Source of the DNA: Streptomyces sp. 3214.6
GTDB taxonomy: Bacteria; Actinomycetota; Actinomycetes; Streptomycetales; Streptomycetaceae
DNA length: 64,000 nt
Assembly: GCF_900129855.1 (NCBI RefSeq)
Contig: NZ_LT670819.1
Span: 4,898,001-4,962,000 of the forward strand
Direction of reading: 5' to 3'
Part shown: one piece after another, positions 34,270 to 43,033 of the stretch
Numbering within the stretch: the first letter of the stretch is position 1
How the letters are laid out: each line of letters opens with the position of its first letter
Translations under genes and position numbers: made by a program
Notes under the pieces: generated by a model
Databases searched by the model: none
What the model was told of the DNA's origin: nothing
The model's input: the letters and a program-made list of their open reading frames with translations, nothing else

Positions 34270-35277
34270 TCAGTACGCCAGGGCACGGTCGACGGCGTCG
34301 AGCACCCGGTCCAGACCAGGCAGGTACTCCTCCTCCAGGCGCGCCGGCGGGTACGGGGCGTGATAGCCGCCGACCCTGAGGACCGGTGCCTCCAGGTGGT
34401 AGAAGCAGCGCTCGGTGATCCGGGCGGCGATCTCCGCGCCCGAGCCGAAGAACACCGGCGCCTCGTGGACGACGACCAGACGGCGTGTCTTCTCCACGGA
34501 CGTCTGGATCGAGTCGAAGTCCAGCGGGGACACCGAGCGCAGGTCCAGGACCTCCAGGTTCTTGCCCTCCTCGGCGGCCGCGTCGGCGACCTCCTGGCAG
34601 AGCTTCACCATCGGGCCGTAGGCGACGAGGGTGAGGTCGGCGCCCTCACGGACGACCCTGGCCTTGTGCAGAGGGCCGGGGATCGCCTCGGTGTTGACCT
34701 CGGCCTTGTCCCAGTAGCGCCGCTTGGGCTCGAAGAAGATCACCGGGTCGTCGCTCTGGATGGCCTGCTGCATCATCCAGTACGCGTCGGACGCGTTCGA
34801 CGGGGAGACGATCTTCAGGCCCGACACATGCGCGAAGAGGGCTTCCGGCGACTCCGAGTGGTGCTCGACCGCGCCGATGCCGCCGCCGTAGGGGATGCGG
34901 ACGACGACCGGGAGCTTGACCTTGCCGAGCGAACGCGCGTGCATCTTCGCGAGCTGCGTGACGATCTGGTCGTAGGCCGGGAAGACGAAGCCGTCGAACT
35001 GGATCTCCACGACCGGCCGGTAGCCGCGCAGGGCCAGGCCGATCGCGGTGCCGACGATGCCGGACTCGGCGAGCGGGGTGTCGATGACGCGGCTCTCGCC
35101 GAAGTCCTTCTGCAGCCCGTCCGTCACCCGGAAGACGCCGCCGAGCTTGCCGACGTCCTCGCCCATGATCAGGACCTTGGGGTCGGCCTCCAGGGCGTGC
35201 CGCAGCGACTCGTTGATCGCCTTGGCCAGGGCCAGGTTCTTCGAAGCCGCAGCCTTGGCTGTCGCGGTCTCGGTCAT
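34270..35277 (-). CDS. bkdB1: Branched-chain 2-oxoacid dehydrogenase E1 beta, operon 1
   Basis: This 335-residue beta subunit forms the alpha2beta2 thiamine-dependent E1 with the preceding gene product. It has the transketolase-like pyrimidine-binding domain (LIMGEDVGKLGGVFRVTDGL, with the catalytic-type Glu; RIPYGGGIGAVEHHSESPEAL) and a C-terminal transketolase domain (LEVLDLRSVSPLDFDSI). ATG 35277 lies one base beyond the E1alpha stop (TGAGATG), so the two are translationally coupled. Ten nucleotides separate its stop from the E2 GTG. Confidence 0.95.
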   Translation of the reverse strand: MTETATAKAAASKNLALAKAINESLRHALEADPKVLIMGEDVGKLGGVFRVTDGLQKDFGESRVIDTPLAESGIVGTAIGLALRGYRPVVEIQFDGFVFPAYDQIVTQLAKMHARSLGKVKLPVVVRIPYGGGIGAVEHHSESPEALFAHVSGLKIVSPSNASDAYWMMQQAIQSDDPVIFFEPKRRYWDKAEVNTEAIPGPLHKARVVREGADLTLVAYGPMVKLCQEVADAAAEEGKNLEVLDLRSVSPLDFDSIQTSVEKTRRLVVVHEAPVFFGSGAEIAARITERCFYHLEAPVLRVGGYHAPYPPARLEEEYLPGLDRVLDAVDRALAY

Positions 35278-35278
35278 C

Positions 35279-36496
35279 TCACTTACCCCCGTCTTCGTCC
35301 GCGAACGACGCCTGGTAGGCGGCGAACTGGGCCCGCTCCTCGTCGACGAGCGCATGCCCGTCGGCGTACACGTTCTCGAAGATGGCGAAGTGGTCCGGGT
35401 CCGGCATGGCGCGGACCGCTTCGCGCACTCGCCTGCCCAACGCCTCGCTCTCCGCTTCGAGTTCCGCGAAGAATCCCTCGTCCGTGTGGTTTGAGGCCTC
35501 CAGGTGGCGGCGAAGGCGCAGGATCGGGTCCTTCGCCTCCCATGCCTCCCGCTCCTCGTCGGCGCGGTACTTCGTCGGATCGTCGGAGGTGGTGTGCGCG
35601 CCCATGCGGTACGTGTACGCCTCGACGAGGGTGGGGCCCTCGCCGTCGCGGGCCCGCTCCAGCGCCCACTTGGTGACCGCGAGGCAGGCCAGGACGTCGT
35701 TGCCGTCGACGCGGACGCCCGGGAAGCCGTAGCCCTGCGCGCGCTGGTAGAGCGGCACCCGGGTCTGCTTCTCGGTGGGCTCGGAGATCGCCCACTGGTT
35801 GTTCTGGCAGAAGAACACGACGGGCGCGTTGTACACCGCGGAGAAGGTGAACGATTCGGCCACGTCGCCCTGGCTGCTCGCGCCGTCGCCGAAGTAGGCG
35901 ATGACCGCGCTGTCCGCGCCGTCCTTGGCGATGCCCATCGCGTAGCCGGTCGCGTGCAGCGTCTGGGAGCCGATGACGATCGTGTAGAGGTGGAAGTTGT
36001 TGCTGTTGGGGTCCCAGCCGCCGTTGTTCACGCCACGGAACATGCCGAGCAGGTTGGTCGGGTCGACCCCACGACACCAGGCGACGCCGTGCTCACGGTA
36101 GGTAGGGAAGACGTAGTCGTCCTCGCGGGTGGCGCGGCCGGAGCCGATCTGGGCGGCCTCCTGGCCGAGCAGTGAGGCCCACAGGCCCAGTTCGCCCTGG
36201 CGCTGCAGGGCGGTGGCCTCGGCGTCGAAGCGGCGGGTGAGCACCATGTCGCGGTAGAGGCCGCGAAGGTCTTCGGGGGTGATGTCGGCGACGTACTTGG
36301 CGTACTCCGCGTTCCTGCTGTTCTTGACCCGCTTGCCCTCCGGCGTCAGCAGCTGCACGAGCTCGGGCTCGGCGCTCTTCCTCGCGGTGGTGCCTGTGGT
36401 GCGTGTGGTGCGGGTGGTGCGCTCGGTGCCGGTGGCGCCGGCCTTGCCTCCGGCGCTGCGTCGCGGCTTGCGCGCGGCAGTGCTCTCCACGGTCAC
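35279..36496 (-). CDS. bkdA1: Branched-chain 2-oxoacid dehydrogenase E1 alpha, operon 1
   Basis: This 405-residue alpha subunit carries the thiamine pyrophosphate motif: YFGDGASSQGDVAESFTFS through VFFCQNN (the GDG...NN motif), preceded by HLYTIVIGSQTLHATGYAMG. YRMGAHTTSDDPTKYR is the loop near the phosphorylation/active site. The first 45 residues are an Arg/Thr-rich extension with TTRTTRTTGTT repeats that classical E1alpha proteins lack. GTG 36496 follows GGAGGAG with 6-nt spacing. It is the first gene of the operon; the 427-bp upstream region is free of genes and should hold the promoter. Confidence 0.94.
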   Translation of the reverse strand: MTVESTAARKPRRSAGGKAGATGTERTTRTTRTTGTTARKSAEPELVQLLTPEGKRVKNSRNAEYAKYVADITPEDLRGLYRDMVLTRRFDAEATALQRQGELGLWASLLGQEAAQIGSGRATREDDYVFPTYREHGVAWCRGVDPTNLLGMFRGVNNGGWDPNSNNFHLYTIVIGSQTLHATGYAMGIAKDGADSAVIAYFGDGASSQGDVAESFTFSAVYNAPVVFFCQNNQWAISEPTEKQTRVPLYQRAQGYGFPGVRVDGNDVLACLAVTKWALERARDGEGPTLVEAYTYRMGAHTTSDDPTKYRADEEREAWEAKDPILRLRRHLEASNHTDEGFFAELEAESEALGRRVREAVRAMPDPDHFAIFENVYADGHALVDEERAQFAAYQASFADEDGGK

Positions 36497-36923
36497 GTGT
36501 GCTCCTCCGTCGGTCCGGCCCCCGGGGTTGCCGGGTCACCAGTGCGGCTCACCTGTTTCCGACACCCGTTGCACGGGGTGGGTGCCACTCGGCCGGAACA
36601 GGCGTGACAGGTGCCCCGGCGAGCGCCCTGCAATCAACACGTTACCCAGTGCTCCACATATCTGTGAAACCCCTCCTGACCTGCGTTTTTGCTTGGATTT
36701 CCAAGTAAATCGGCAAAGTCGGGAAGATTCCTGGTCACAGCCTTGCAGGAGGCCGGAGCAACGGCACGTTATCCCGGCCGGGCAGGCCACGGGAAGAGTC
36801 GGTTTTCGAGACCGACCGGGTGAGCGGCGGACGACGCCCTGGGCTCCGCGGGAAAACGCGCACGCGCGCGTGGAGCCCTGTTAGGCCCACGCGCGCGTGG
36901 CTGACGAGACGGCGTATGCCGGT
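36497..36923. other. 427-bp gene-free region upstream of bkd operon 1
   Basis: It should hold the bkdA1 promoter on minus and the 3' region of the kinase gene at 36924. Apart from the hairpin at 36861-36900, it has an AT-richer tract around 36650-36720 (CATATCTGTGAAACC, TTTTTGCTTGGATTTCC) that could contain the promoter. I see no conserved small gene. Confidence 0.5.
36861..36900 (-). terminator. Hairpin terminator of Ser/Thr kinase gene
   Basis: CACGCGCGCGTGG pairs with CCACGCGCGCGTG around a 13-nt loop that contains GCC/GGC extra pairs, 24 bp past the kinase stop. Each arm is itself nearly palindromic. Confidence 0.65.
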
Positions 36924-38531
36924 TCAGTTACCGAGGTTCCCGAGAGTGGTCCCCTGGTCGGTGCCGCTGGTGGTGCCCTGCGTCGTGCCCTCGCTGGTCC
37001 CGCCGTCCGCTCCCGGGGCCGTCGACACCGGGGTGCTCGGCTCCTCGGACGGCTTGGTCTCCGACGGGTCGGGGGACGGCGCCGAGGAGGCCGACTGCGA
37101 CTGGCTGTACGTCGGCTTGTCCGACGGCGTGTACGGCGGCGAGTAGTCCGAGTCGGAGTTCGAACCGGTGCTGTCGTCCGTGCTGTCGTCGGTGGCCGTC
37201 TCGGACGGCTCGTCGCTCGGCGTCGCGCTGGGCGAGGTCGCGGCCGACGGCGAACTGGACGGCGACTTCGACGTCTCGCTGCCGCCGCTGCCGTCCCCCT
37301 TGGTGTTCAGGGCGAGTGCGACGCCCGCGGCGATGGCGATCACCGCGAGGACGGCCAGGATCCACAGCTTGCCGCGGCCGCTGCCCCTGTTGCCATGGTT
37401 CTCGAAACCGCCGTCGTCACCGCCGCCGTAGCCCGTGGGCAGGATCGGCTGCGGGATCTGCGAGGTGCTGGAGCCGTCGACGCCGTGCGGCAGCACGGTC
37501 GTGCTCGCGAAGCCGCCGGAGGGCGTGCCGCGGCCATCGTGCGCGCCGACCGCGCCGACCGGGCCGACCGGGCCGGTGTTCCAGGTGCCGGTGTGACCGC
37601 CCTGGTCGTACAGCATCTGCAGCCCGTACTGGACGAGGCCGCGCATCTCCTCCGCCGTCTGGAACCGGTCGTCCGGGTCCTTGGCCAGGGAGCGCATGAC
37701 GAGACCGTCGAGCTCCGGCGGGCACTCCCCGTCCGAGGTCTGCGACGGCGGCACCGGGATGTCCTGCACATGCTGGTAGACCACCGACAACGGTGTCTCG
37801 CCCGTGAACGGGGGCCGCAGCGCGAGGAGTTCGTACAGCAGGCAGCCCGTGGCGTACAGGTCGGAGCGGTGGTCGACGGCCTTGCCGAGCGCCTGCTCCG
37901 GCGAGAGGTACTGCGGGGTGCCCATGACCATGCCGGTCTGCGTCATCGTCGTGGACGCGCCGTGCAGGGCGCGCGCGATGCCGAAGTCCATCACCTTGAC
38001 CGCGCCGTTGTGCGTGATGATGACGTTCGCCGGCTTGATGTCGCGGTGCACGATGCCGTGCTGGTGCGAGTAGGCGAGCGCCTCCAGGACCCCGGAGACG
38101 ATGATCAGTGCCTGCTCGGGGCCGGGCGCCTCGGCGTTGAGGAGAAGGTCGCGGATCGTGCGCCCCTCGACGATCTCCATCACGATGTACGGCACGCTCT
38201 GGCCGCCCACGAAGTCCTCACCGGAGTCGTACACGGCGACGATCGCATGGTGGTTGAGGCCGGCCACCGACTGGGCCTCGCGCGTGAAGCGGGCCTTGGA
38301 CACGGGGTCCTCGGCGAGGTCGGCGCGCAGCAGCTTGACCGCGACGGTCCGTCCGAGGCGCACGTCCTCGGCCGCGAACACCTCGGCCATGCCGCCCCGG
38401 CCGAGTCTGCGGGTCAGCCGGTATCGGCCGTCCCCAACCAGCCCGCCGTTGCCCCAGTTCTCCGGCGCATCTGACATACCGCCGCCAGTCGCCTCGGGGT
38501 CGGACGGGCCCTGAGCGCGCTGCTGTGCCAT
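36924..38531 (-). CDS. Membrane Ser/Thr protein kinase
   Basis: This 535-residue Hanks-type kinase has its catalytic domain at about 36-300: Gly loop LGRGGMAEVF, Lys in VAVKLLRADL, HRDIKPANV, DFGIARAL, activation-loop TQTGMVMGTPQYLSPEQA and SDLYATGCLLYELL. A Gly/Thr-rich juxtamembrane linker leads to one transmembrane helix (KLWILAVLAVIAIAAGVALAL, about 390-410). The extracellular tail of about 120 residues is Ser/Thr/Pro/Asp-rich (SKSPSSSPSAATSPS) with no PASTA repeat. That tail could be a glycosylated wall-spanning stalk. It diverges from a PASTA kinase across 361 bp. An internal ATG 54 nt in is an alternative start. Confidence 0.92.
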   Translation of the reverse strand: MAQQRAQGPSDPEATGGGMSDAPENWGNGGLVGDGRYRLTRRLGRGGMAEVFAAEDVRLGRTVAVKLLRADLAEDPVSKARFTREAQSVAGLNHHAIVAVYDSGEDFVGGQSVPYIVMEIVEGRTIRDLLLNAEAPGPEQALIIVSGVLEALAYSHQHGIVHRDIKPANVIITHNGAVKVMDFGIARALHGASTTMTQTGMVMGTPQYLSPEQALGKAVDHRSDLYATGCLLYELLALRPPFTGETPLSVVYQHVQDIPVPPSQTSDGECPPELDGLVMRSLAKDPDDRFQTAEEMRGLVQYGLQMLYDQGGHTGTWNTGPVGPVGAVGAHDGRGTPSGGFASTTVLPHGVDGSSTSQIPQPILPTGYGGGDDGGFENHGNRGSGRGKLWILAVLAVIAIAAGVALALNTKGDGSGGSETSKSPSSSPSAATSPSATPSDEPSETATDDSTDDSTGSNSDSDYSPPYTPSDKPTYSQSQSASSAPSPDPSETKPSEEPSTPVSTAPGADGGTSEGTTQGTTSGTDQGTTLGNLGN

Positions 38532-38892
38532 CAGTCCTCGCCGTCGTTTCTGCCCGCGGTGCGCGCGGTGTTGTTACGGTCTCCGTCGGCCACGCTACAG
38601 CCTCTGCGCAAGCCGCCGGTCCGGGACGATCCCCCCAACGATGCCCCGGGCGGTCCCCGGGCGCCGGTCCGGGTCGGACCGGCCATGAAACCCGTACGCC
38701 GTACCGACGTGCAAATTCTGTGTACCGGCGGTACGGCACCTGTAACTCTTCCGCGACGCTTCTTTCTCGTAGGGTCACGGAACGGGCACCGAGCTTGACG
38801 TGTCAGTGCCCTACGGCAGACTTGGCCGGGAATAGCTCTTTCGATCAACGAATAAGTCAACGGCGCCTGAGGGCCTACGGGGGACGCAGAAC
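38532..38892. promoter_or_regulatory. 361-bp divergent promoter region between two kinases
   Basis: It must carry promoters for both kinase genes. The plus-strand gene has GGGGGAC upstream of its ATG, and a TTGACG near 38796 could be its -35 element. No clear operator palindrome or small gene is visible. Confidence 0.45.
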
Positions 38893-40530
38893 ATGAGCCA
38901 GGACGGCGCGCAGGGCCGGTACGCGGGACGGGCGCTCGCCGCGGGCCGCTATCAGCTGCGCGACTTGCTCGGCGAGGGCGGCATGGCCTCGGTGCACCTC
39001 GCCTACGACGCCGTGCTCGACCGTCAGGTCGCGGTGAAGACCCTGCACACCGAACTGGGCCGTGAGCAGGCCTTCCGTGAGCGCTTCCGCCGCGAGGCCC
39101 AGGCCGTGGCCAAACTCACGCACACCAACATCGTCTCCGTCTTCGACACCGGCGAGGACGAGGTCGAGGGGCTGACGACGCCGTACATCGTCATGGAGTA
39201 CATCGAGGGCCGCCCGCTCGGCTCCGTGCTCGACGAGGACGTGCGGCAGCAGGGCGCGATGCCCGCCGACAAGGCGCTGAAGATCACCGCGGACGTGCTG
39301 GCGGCGCTGGAGATCAGCCACGAGATGGGGCTCGTCCACCGCGACATCAAGCCCGGCAACGTGATGATGACCAAGCGCGGCGTCGTCAAGGTGATGGACT
39401 TCGGCATCGCGCGCGCCATGCAGTCCGGCGTCACCTCGATGACCCAGACCGGCATGGTCGTCGGCACCCCGCAGTACCTCTCGCCCGAACAGGCCCTGGG
39501 GCGTGGGGTGGACGCCCGGTCCGACCTCTACTCGGTCGGCATCATGCTGTTCCAACTCGTCACCGGGCGGCTGCCGTTCGAGGCGGATTCACCGCTTGCG
39601 ATCGCGTACGCGCATGTGCAGGAGGAGCCGGTGGCACCCTCCTCGATCAACCGGGCGCTGCCCCCGGCCGTGGACGCGCTGATCACCCGCGCGCTGAAGA
39701 AGAACCCGAACGAGCGCTTCCCGACCGCCGTCGCCATGCGCGACGAGTGCCTGCGCGTCGCCGCCTCCTTCCAGCCGGCCCCGCCGAGCATCGTCCCGGG
39801 CGCGCCGACGTCGAGCGGCGCGGGCGTCGGCTCCGCGGTGTTCCCGCCGGTCGGCCAGGGCACCCCGGCGCCCCAGGCGGGCGTCCAGACGCCCTACCAG
39901 CCGGCCCCGACTCCGAACCCGTACGGCGCCCCGACGCCGTCCCCGTCCTACGGTTACCCGCAGCAGGGCGGCTACCAGACGCCCGCTCCGGCGTACGGCC
40001 ACCAGCAGGCGCCGCACACCCCGCCCGCGTACAACCTCGCCCCGCAGCCGTCGACCACGGCGTCCTCGGGCGGCGGCAGCCGCAAGAACAACAGGACGGT
40101 GCTCATCGGCTCGGCCGTCGTCGCCGTGGTGGCGGTCGGCGGTCTCATCACCAGCCTCATGCTGAGCGGCGGCAGTTCCGACGACTCCAAGGGCGGCACG
40201 ACCAGCGCCTCGCCGTCGGCGACGAAGGCGGCCAACTACCGCGGGCCGGACACCTCCAAGACGATCGAGTCGACCGCGTGCTCCGAGCCGGAGGAGTCGT
40301 ACAACGACCCCGCCAAAATCCGGGTGCCGAACTTCAAGTTCAAGTACATCGGCTCGGTCAAGGCGTGTTTCCAGGCCGCCGGCTGGCCGTACAAAATCAC
40401 GAAGGTGGACGAGAACACCTACGGCGACGGGGCGGTCATGGACCAGTTCCCCTCCGCCGGAACGGACGTCGACCCGAAGAGCATGCCCGAGATCGAACTC
40501 AAGGTCTCCTCGGGCAACCCGGCGTCGTGA
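38893..40530 (+). CDS. Membrane Ser/Thr protein kinase with one PASTA domain
   Basis: This 545-residue protein has its kinase domain at about 18-285 with LGEGGMASVHLAYD, VAVKTLHTEL, HRDIKPGNVM, DFGIARAM, TQTGMVVGTPQYLSPEQA and SDLYSVGIMLFQLV. A Pro/Gln/Tyr-rich linker (about 295-390) is followed by a transmembrane helix (TVLIGSAVVAVVAVGGLITSLML). A single C-terminal PASTA-like domain (about 455-540; VPNFKFKYIGSVKACFQAAGWPYKI, FPSAGTDVDPKSMPEIEL) faces outward and may sense muropeptides. Activation-loop similarity to the divergent kinase suggests duplication. ATG 38893. The downstream hairpin at 40549 ends the gene. Confidence 0.93.
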   Translation: MSQDGAQGRYAGRALAAGRYQLRDLLGEGGMASVHLAYDAVLDRQVAVKTLHTELGREQAFRERFRREAQAVAKLTHTNIVSVFDTGEDEVEGLTTPYIVMEYIEGRPLGSVLDEDVRQQGAMPADKALKITADVLAALEISHEMGLVHRDIKPGNVMMTKRGVVKVMDFGIARAMQSGVTSMTQTGMVVGTPQYLSPEQALGRGVDARSDLYSVGIMLFQLVTGRLPFEADSPLAIAYAHVQEEPVAPSSINRALPPAVDALITRALKKNPNERFPTAVAMRDECLRVAASFQPAPPSIVPGAPTSSGAGVGSAVFPPVGQGTPAPQAGVQTPYQPAPTPNPYGAPTPSPSYGYPQQGGYQTPAPAYGHQQAPHTPPAYNLAPQPSTTASSGGGSRKNNRTVLIGSAVVAVVAVGGLITSLMLSGGSSDDSKGGTTSASPSATKAANYRGPDTSKTIESTACSEPEESYNDPAKIRVPNFKFKYIGSVKACFQAAGWPYKITKVDENTYGDGAVMDQFPSAGTDVDPKSMPEIELKVSSGNPAS

Positions 40531-40548
40531 CGCCATGACCCCGTCGAG

Positions 40549-40576
40549 AAGGGCCCGGCGTTCACGCCGGGCCCTT
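40549..40576. terminator. Bidirectional terminator
   Basis: AAGGGCCCGGCG and CGCCGGGCCCTT pair perfectly (12 bp) around TTCA, between the convergent PASTA kinase and bpa genes. Confidence 0.88.
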
Positions 40577-40610
40577 CCTTTGTGTACGTCTACGGGTACG
40601 GGGCTGCGGC

Positions 40611-41174
40611 CTACAGGTACGGTCCGCCCGTGCGGCCGCCCGCGCGTGGGTCGTCGGCGCCCTCGTGGCTCACACCTGGCGGCAGCGCGCGGCGCATCTG
40701 CTCCAACTGGGCGCGCGCGGCCATCTGCTGGGCGAAGAGGGTCGTCTGGATGCCGTGGAACAGGCCCTCCAGCCAGCCGACCAACTGAGCCTGCGCGATG
40801 CGCAGTTCCGCGTCGCTCGGGGTCGAGTCCTCGTTGAACGGCAGCGACAGCCGCTCCAGCTCCTCGACCAGCTCCGGCGCCAGGCCGTCCTCCAGTTCCT
40901 TCACCGAGCTCGCGTGGATCTCCTTCAGCCGGGCCCGGCTCGCCTCGTCCAGAGGAGCCGCGCGCACCTCCTCGAGGAGCTGCTTGATCATGCTGCCGAT
41001 GCGCATGACCTTCGCGGGCTGCTCGACCATCTCCGTCACCGGGATCTCGCGGGAATCCTCGTCAGCGTCGATGCCGCCGAGCGCCATGCCGTCCTGACCT
41101 ACGACCAGGATCTTCTGGGCGTTCTCCGGCGACCTTTCGTTCCTCGGCATCTCCATGCCGCCATTCTCTCGCAC
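40611..41174 (-). CDS. bpa: Bacterial proteasome activator Bpa/PafE
   Basis: This 187-residue protein should form a dodecameric ring that opens the 20S proteasome gate independently of ATP and feeds it unstructured substrates. The helical core (EQPAKVMRIGSMIKQLLEEVRAAPLDEASR, ELEDGLAPELVEELERLSLPFNED, LRIAQAQLVGWLEGLFHGIQTTLFAQQMAARAQL) matches mycobacterial Bpa almost throughout. The C-terminus ends GGPYL, close to the GQYL proteasome-docking motif. GTG 41174 has GAGGTGG 7 nt upstream; ATG 41156 is an alternative. Proteasome genes are not in the window. Confidence 0.93.
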   Translation of the reverse strand: MRENGGMEMPRNERSPENAQKILVVGQDGMALGGIDADEDSREIPVTEMVEQPAKVMRIGSMIKQLLEEVRAAPLDEASRARLKEIHASSVKELEDGLAPELVEELERLSLPFNEDSTPSDAELRIAQAQLVGWLEGLFHGIQTTLFAQQMAARAQLEQMRRALPPGVSHEGADDPRAGGRTGGPYL

Positions 41175-41319
41175 GTCCCCACCTCATCACCGTGGTGCCC
41201 CCCATGAAAGGTGATCCACCGTTTCCGTTCGGCGTAGTCCGTAATGCGCTGATAATTCCGTGATGTGAGGCTTGTTGCGACTTTTCTTGGCAACCGGGTA
41301 CCGGGAGGGGGTCACGGAC

Positions 41320-41871
41320 GTGACTCCATGGCAGCGGGCATTGTGCGGGATGCGCGTCGGCGCGGTGGGCGCCGTGGGCGCACTGGGAGTGGTCGTACTG
41401 CCCTGCGGGGCCGCCCCGGCGTACGCGGCGGTGTCGGCGTACGGGCACGTCCCGCCGCACGTCACCGTCTCGGCGTCCGCCACCCCCACCCCCTCCTCCC
41501 CCGAAGCGGACCGGGCCGGCAGCCGCGCGGGCGAGGGCCGCGAGCGGCCCGGGCGCAAGGTCGACCAGGGGGAGGACGAGGACGAAGAGGCGCCGAATAC
41601 GGCGGGGGAGGACACCGGCGAAGAGGACTCGGACGAGGAGAGCGGCGACGCGGAGGCCGGTGACGGCGACCCCACCGGATCCGAGTCCCCGCAGGCCGTC
41701 GTCGCTCCCGCGACCTCCGCGACCCCTCAGGACGCCGTGCGGCAGCCGGACGGGCAGGCGGAGCGGGCCGACGGCCCCGTGCTGCAGATCCTGCCGCTCG
41801 GCACCGGCCTCGTCCTCATCGGCCTGGGCATCGCCCTCGCCCTCGCCGCCCTACGCCTGCGCCGCGGCTAG
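41320..41871 (+). CDS. Small exported acidic protein with C-terminal membrane anchor
   Basis: This 183-residue protein starts at GTG 41320, behind GGGAGGGGG. The N-terminus TPWQRALCGMRVGAVGAVGALGVVVLP is a signal peptide with a probable cleavage after AYA. An acidic disordered region (DQGEDEDEEAPNTAGEDTG) fills the middle. A final helix GPVLQILPLGTGLVLIGLGIALALAALRLRRG with terminal Arg residues looks like a membrane anchor. No family was recognised. A short inverted repeat, GTCACGGACGTGAC, overlaps the start codon and might mask it. The role is unknown. Confidence 0.65.
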   Translation: MTPWQRALCGMRVGAVGAVGALGVVVLPCGAAPAYAAVSAYGHVPPHVTVSASATPTPSSPEADRAGSRAGEGRERPGRKVDQGEDEDEEAPNTAGEDTGEEDSDEESGDAEAGDGDPTGSESPQAVVAPATSATPQDAVRQPDGQAERADGPVLQILPLGTGLVLIGLGIALALAALRLRRG

Positions 41872-41964
41872 GCACCGATCAGCACAGGCGGGCGGGGTGC
41901 GGTGCGTCCGCCGGTGTGGTGCGTCCGCCGGGACAGGCCCTGGCGCCGGCGGCTACGACGGTGG

Positions 41965-42945
41965 CTACGACGCGACCAGGAGCACCTTGCCGACGTGGCC
42001 GCTGTCCTCCACGACCCGGTGAGCGGCGGGGGCGTCGCTCATCGGAAATTCGCGGTCGACCACGGGGCGTACATGGCCTGCGGCGAGCAGCGGCCAGACG
42101 TGCTCGCGGACGGCCGCGACGATGGCCGCCTTCTCCTCCAGGGGACGGGCCCGCAACGAGGTCGCGCTGATGGCGGCGCGCTTGCCGAGGAGCGCGCCGA
42201 TGTTCAGCTCGGCCTTGACGCCGCCCTGCATGCCGATGATCGCGAGCCGGCCGTTCACGGCGAGCGCCTGGACATTGCGGTCCAGGTACTTCGCTCCCAT
42301 GTTGTCGAGGATGACGTCGGCGCCGGCGTCGCCCGTGGCCTGCTTCACCTCGGCGACGAAGTCCTGCTCGCGGTAGTTGATCAGGATGTCGGCGCCCAGC
42401 TCGGCGCACTGCGCCAGCTTCTCCTTGGTGCCCGCGGTGACGGCGACCTTCGCGCCGACGGCCTTGGCCAGCTGGATCGCCATGGTGCCGATGCCGCTGG
42501 AGCCTCCGTGCACGAGCAGCGTCTCGCCGGGGCGGAGGTGGGCGATCATGAAAACGTTCGACCAGACGGTGCTGGTCACCTCCGGGAGCGCGGCGGCCTG
42601 AACGAGGCCGACGCCCGTCGGCACGGGCAGCAGCTGGCCGGCCGGCACCACGACCTTCTCGGCGTAGCCGCCACCCGCGAGCAGCGCGCACACCTCGTCG
42701 CCGACGACCCAGCCGGAGACGCCGGGGCCGATCGCGGCGATCCGGCCGGAGCACTCCAGGCCCGGGTAGGGGGAGGCGCCGGGCGGCGGATCGTAGAAGC
42801 CCTGGCGCTGCAGGATGTCGGCGCGGTTGACGGCGCTGGCCACCACCTCGACCAGGACCTCGCCCTCGCCGGGTACGGGATCGGGGACCTCGTCCCACAC
42901 GAGCGCCTCGGGACCACCGGGTTCGGGAATCGTGATCGCATGCAT
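41965..42945 (-). CDS. NAD(P)H quinone oxidoreductase (PIG3-like MDR)
   Basis: This 326-residue zinc-free medium-chain reductase should reduce quinones or enals with NAD(P)H. The N-terminal GroES-like domain has ASAVNRADILQRQGFYDPPPGASP and GLECSGRIAAIG. The Rossmann domain has LLVHGGSSGIGTMAIQLAKA (the AxxGxxG-type nucleotide loop) and later VILDNMGAKYLDRNV. No structural zinc cysteines are visible. ATG 42945. It is encoded singly, downstream of and co-directional with the orphan RCK gene. Confidence 0.92.
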   Translation of the reverse strand: MHAITIPEPGGPEALVWDEVPDPVPGEGEVLVEVVASAVNRADILQRQGFYDPPPGASPYPGLECSGRIAAIGPGVSGWVVGDEVCALLAGGGYAEKVVVPAGQLLPVPTGVGLVQAAALPEVTSTVWSNVFMIAHLRPGETLLVHGGSSGIGTMAIQLAKAVGAKVAVTAGTKEKLAQCAELGADILINYREQDFVAEVKQATGDAGADVILDNMGAKYLDRNVQALAVNGRLAIIGMQGGVKAELNIGALLGKRAAISATSLRARPLEEKAAIVAAVREHVWPLLAAGHVRPVVDREFPMSDAPAAHRVVEDSGHVGKVLLVAS

Positions 42946-43033
42946 GAGAAGGACGCTACTCCTCGCCCCCGGCCGCAGGTCGCCTGGTCGCTGGGGTGGG
43001 CAGCGCTGTTCGTGCTGCTCTTCGGGAGGCTTC

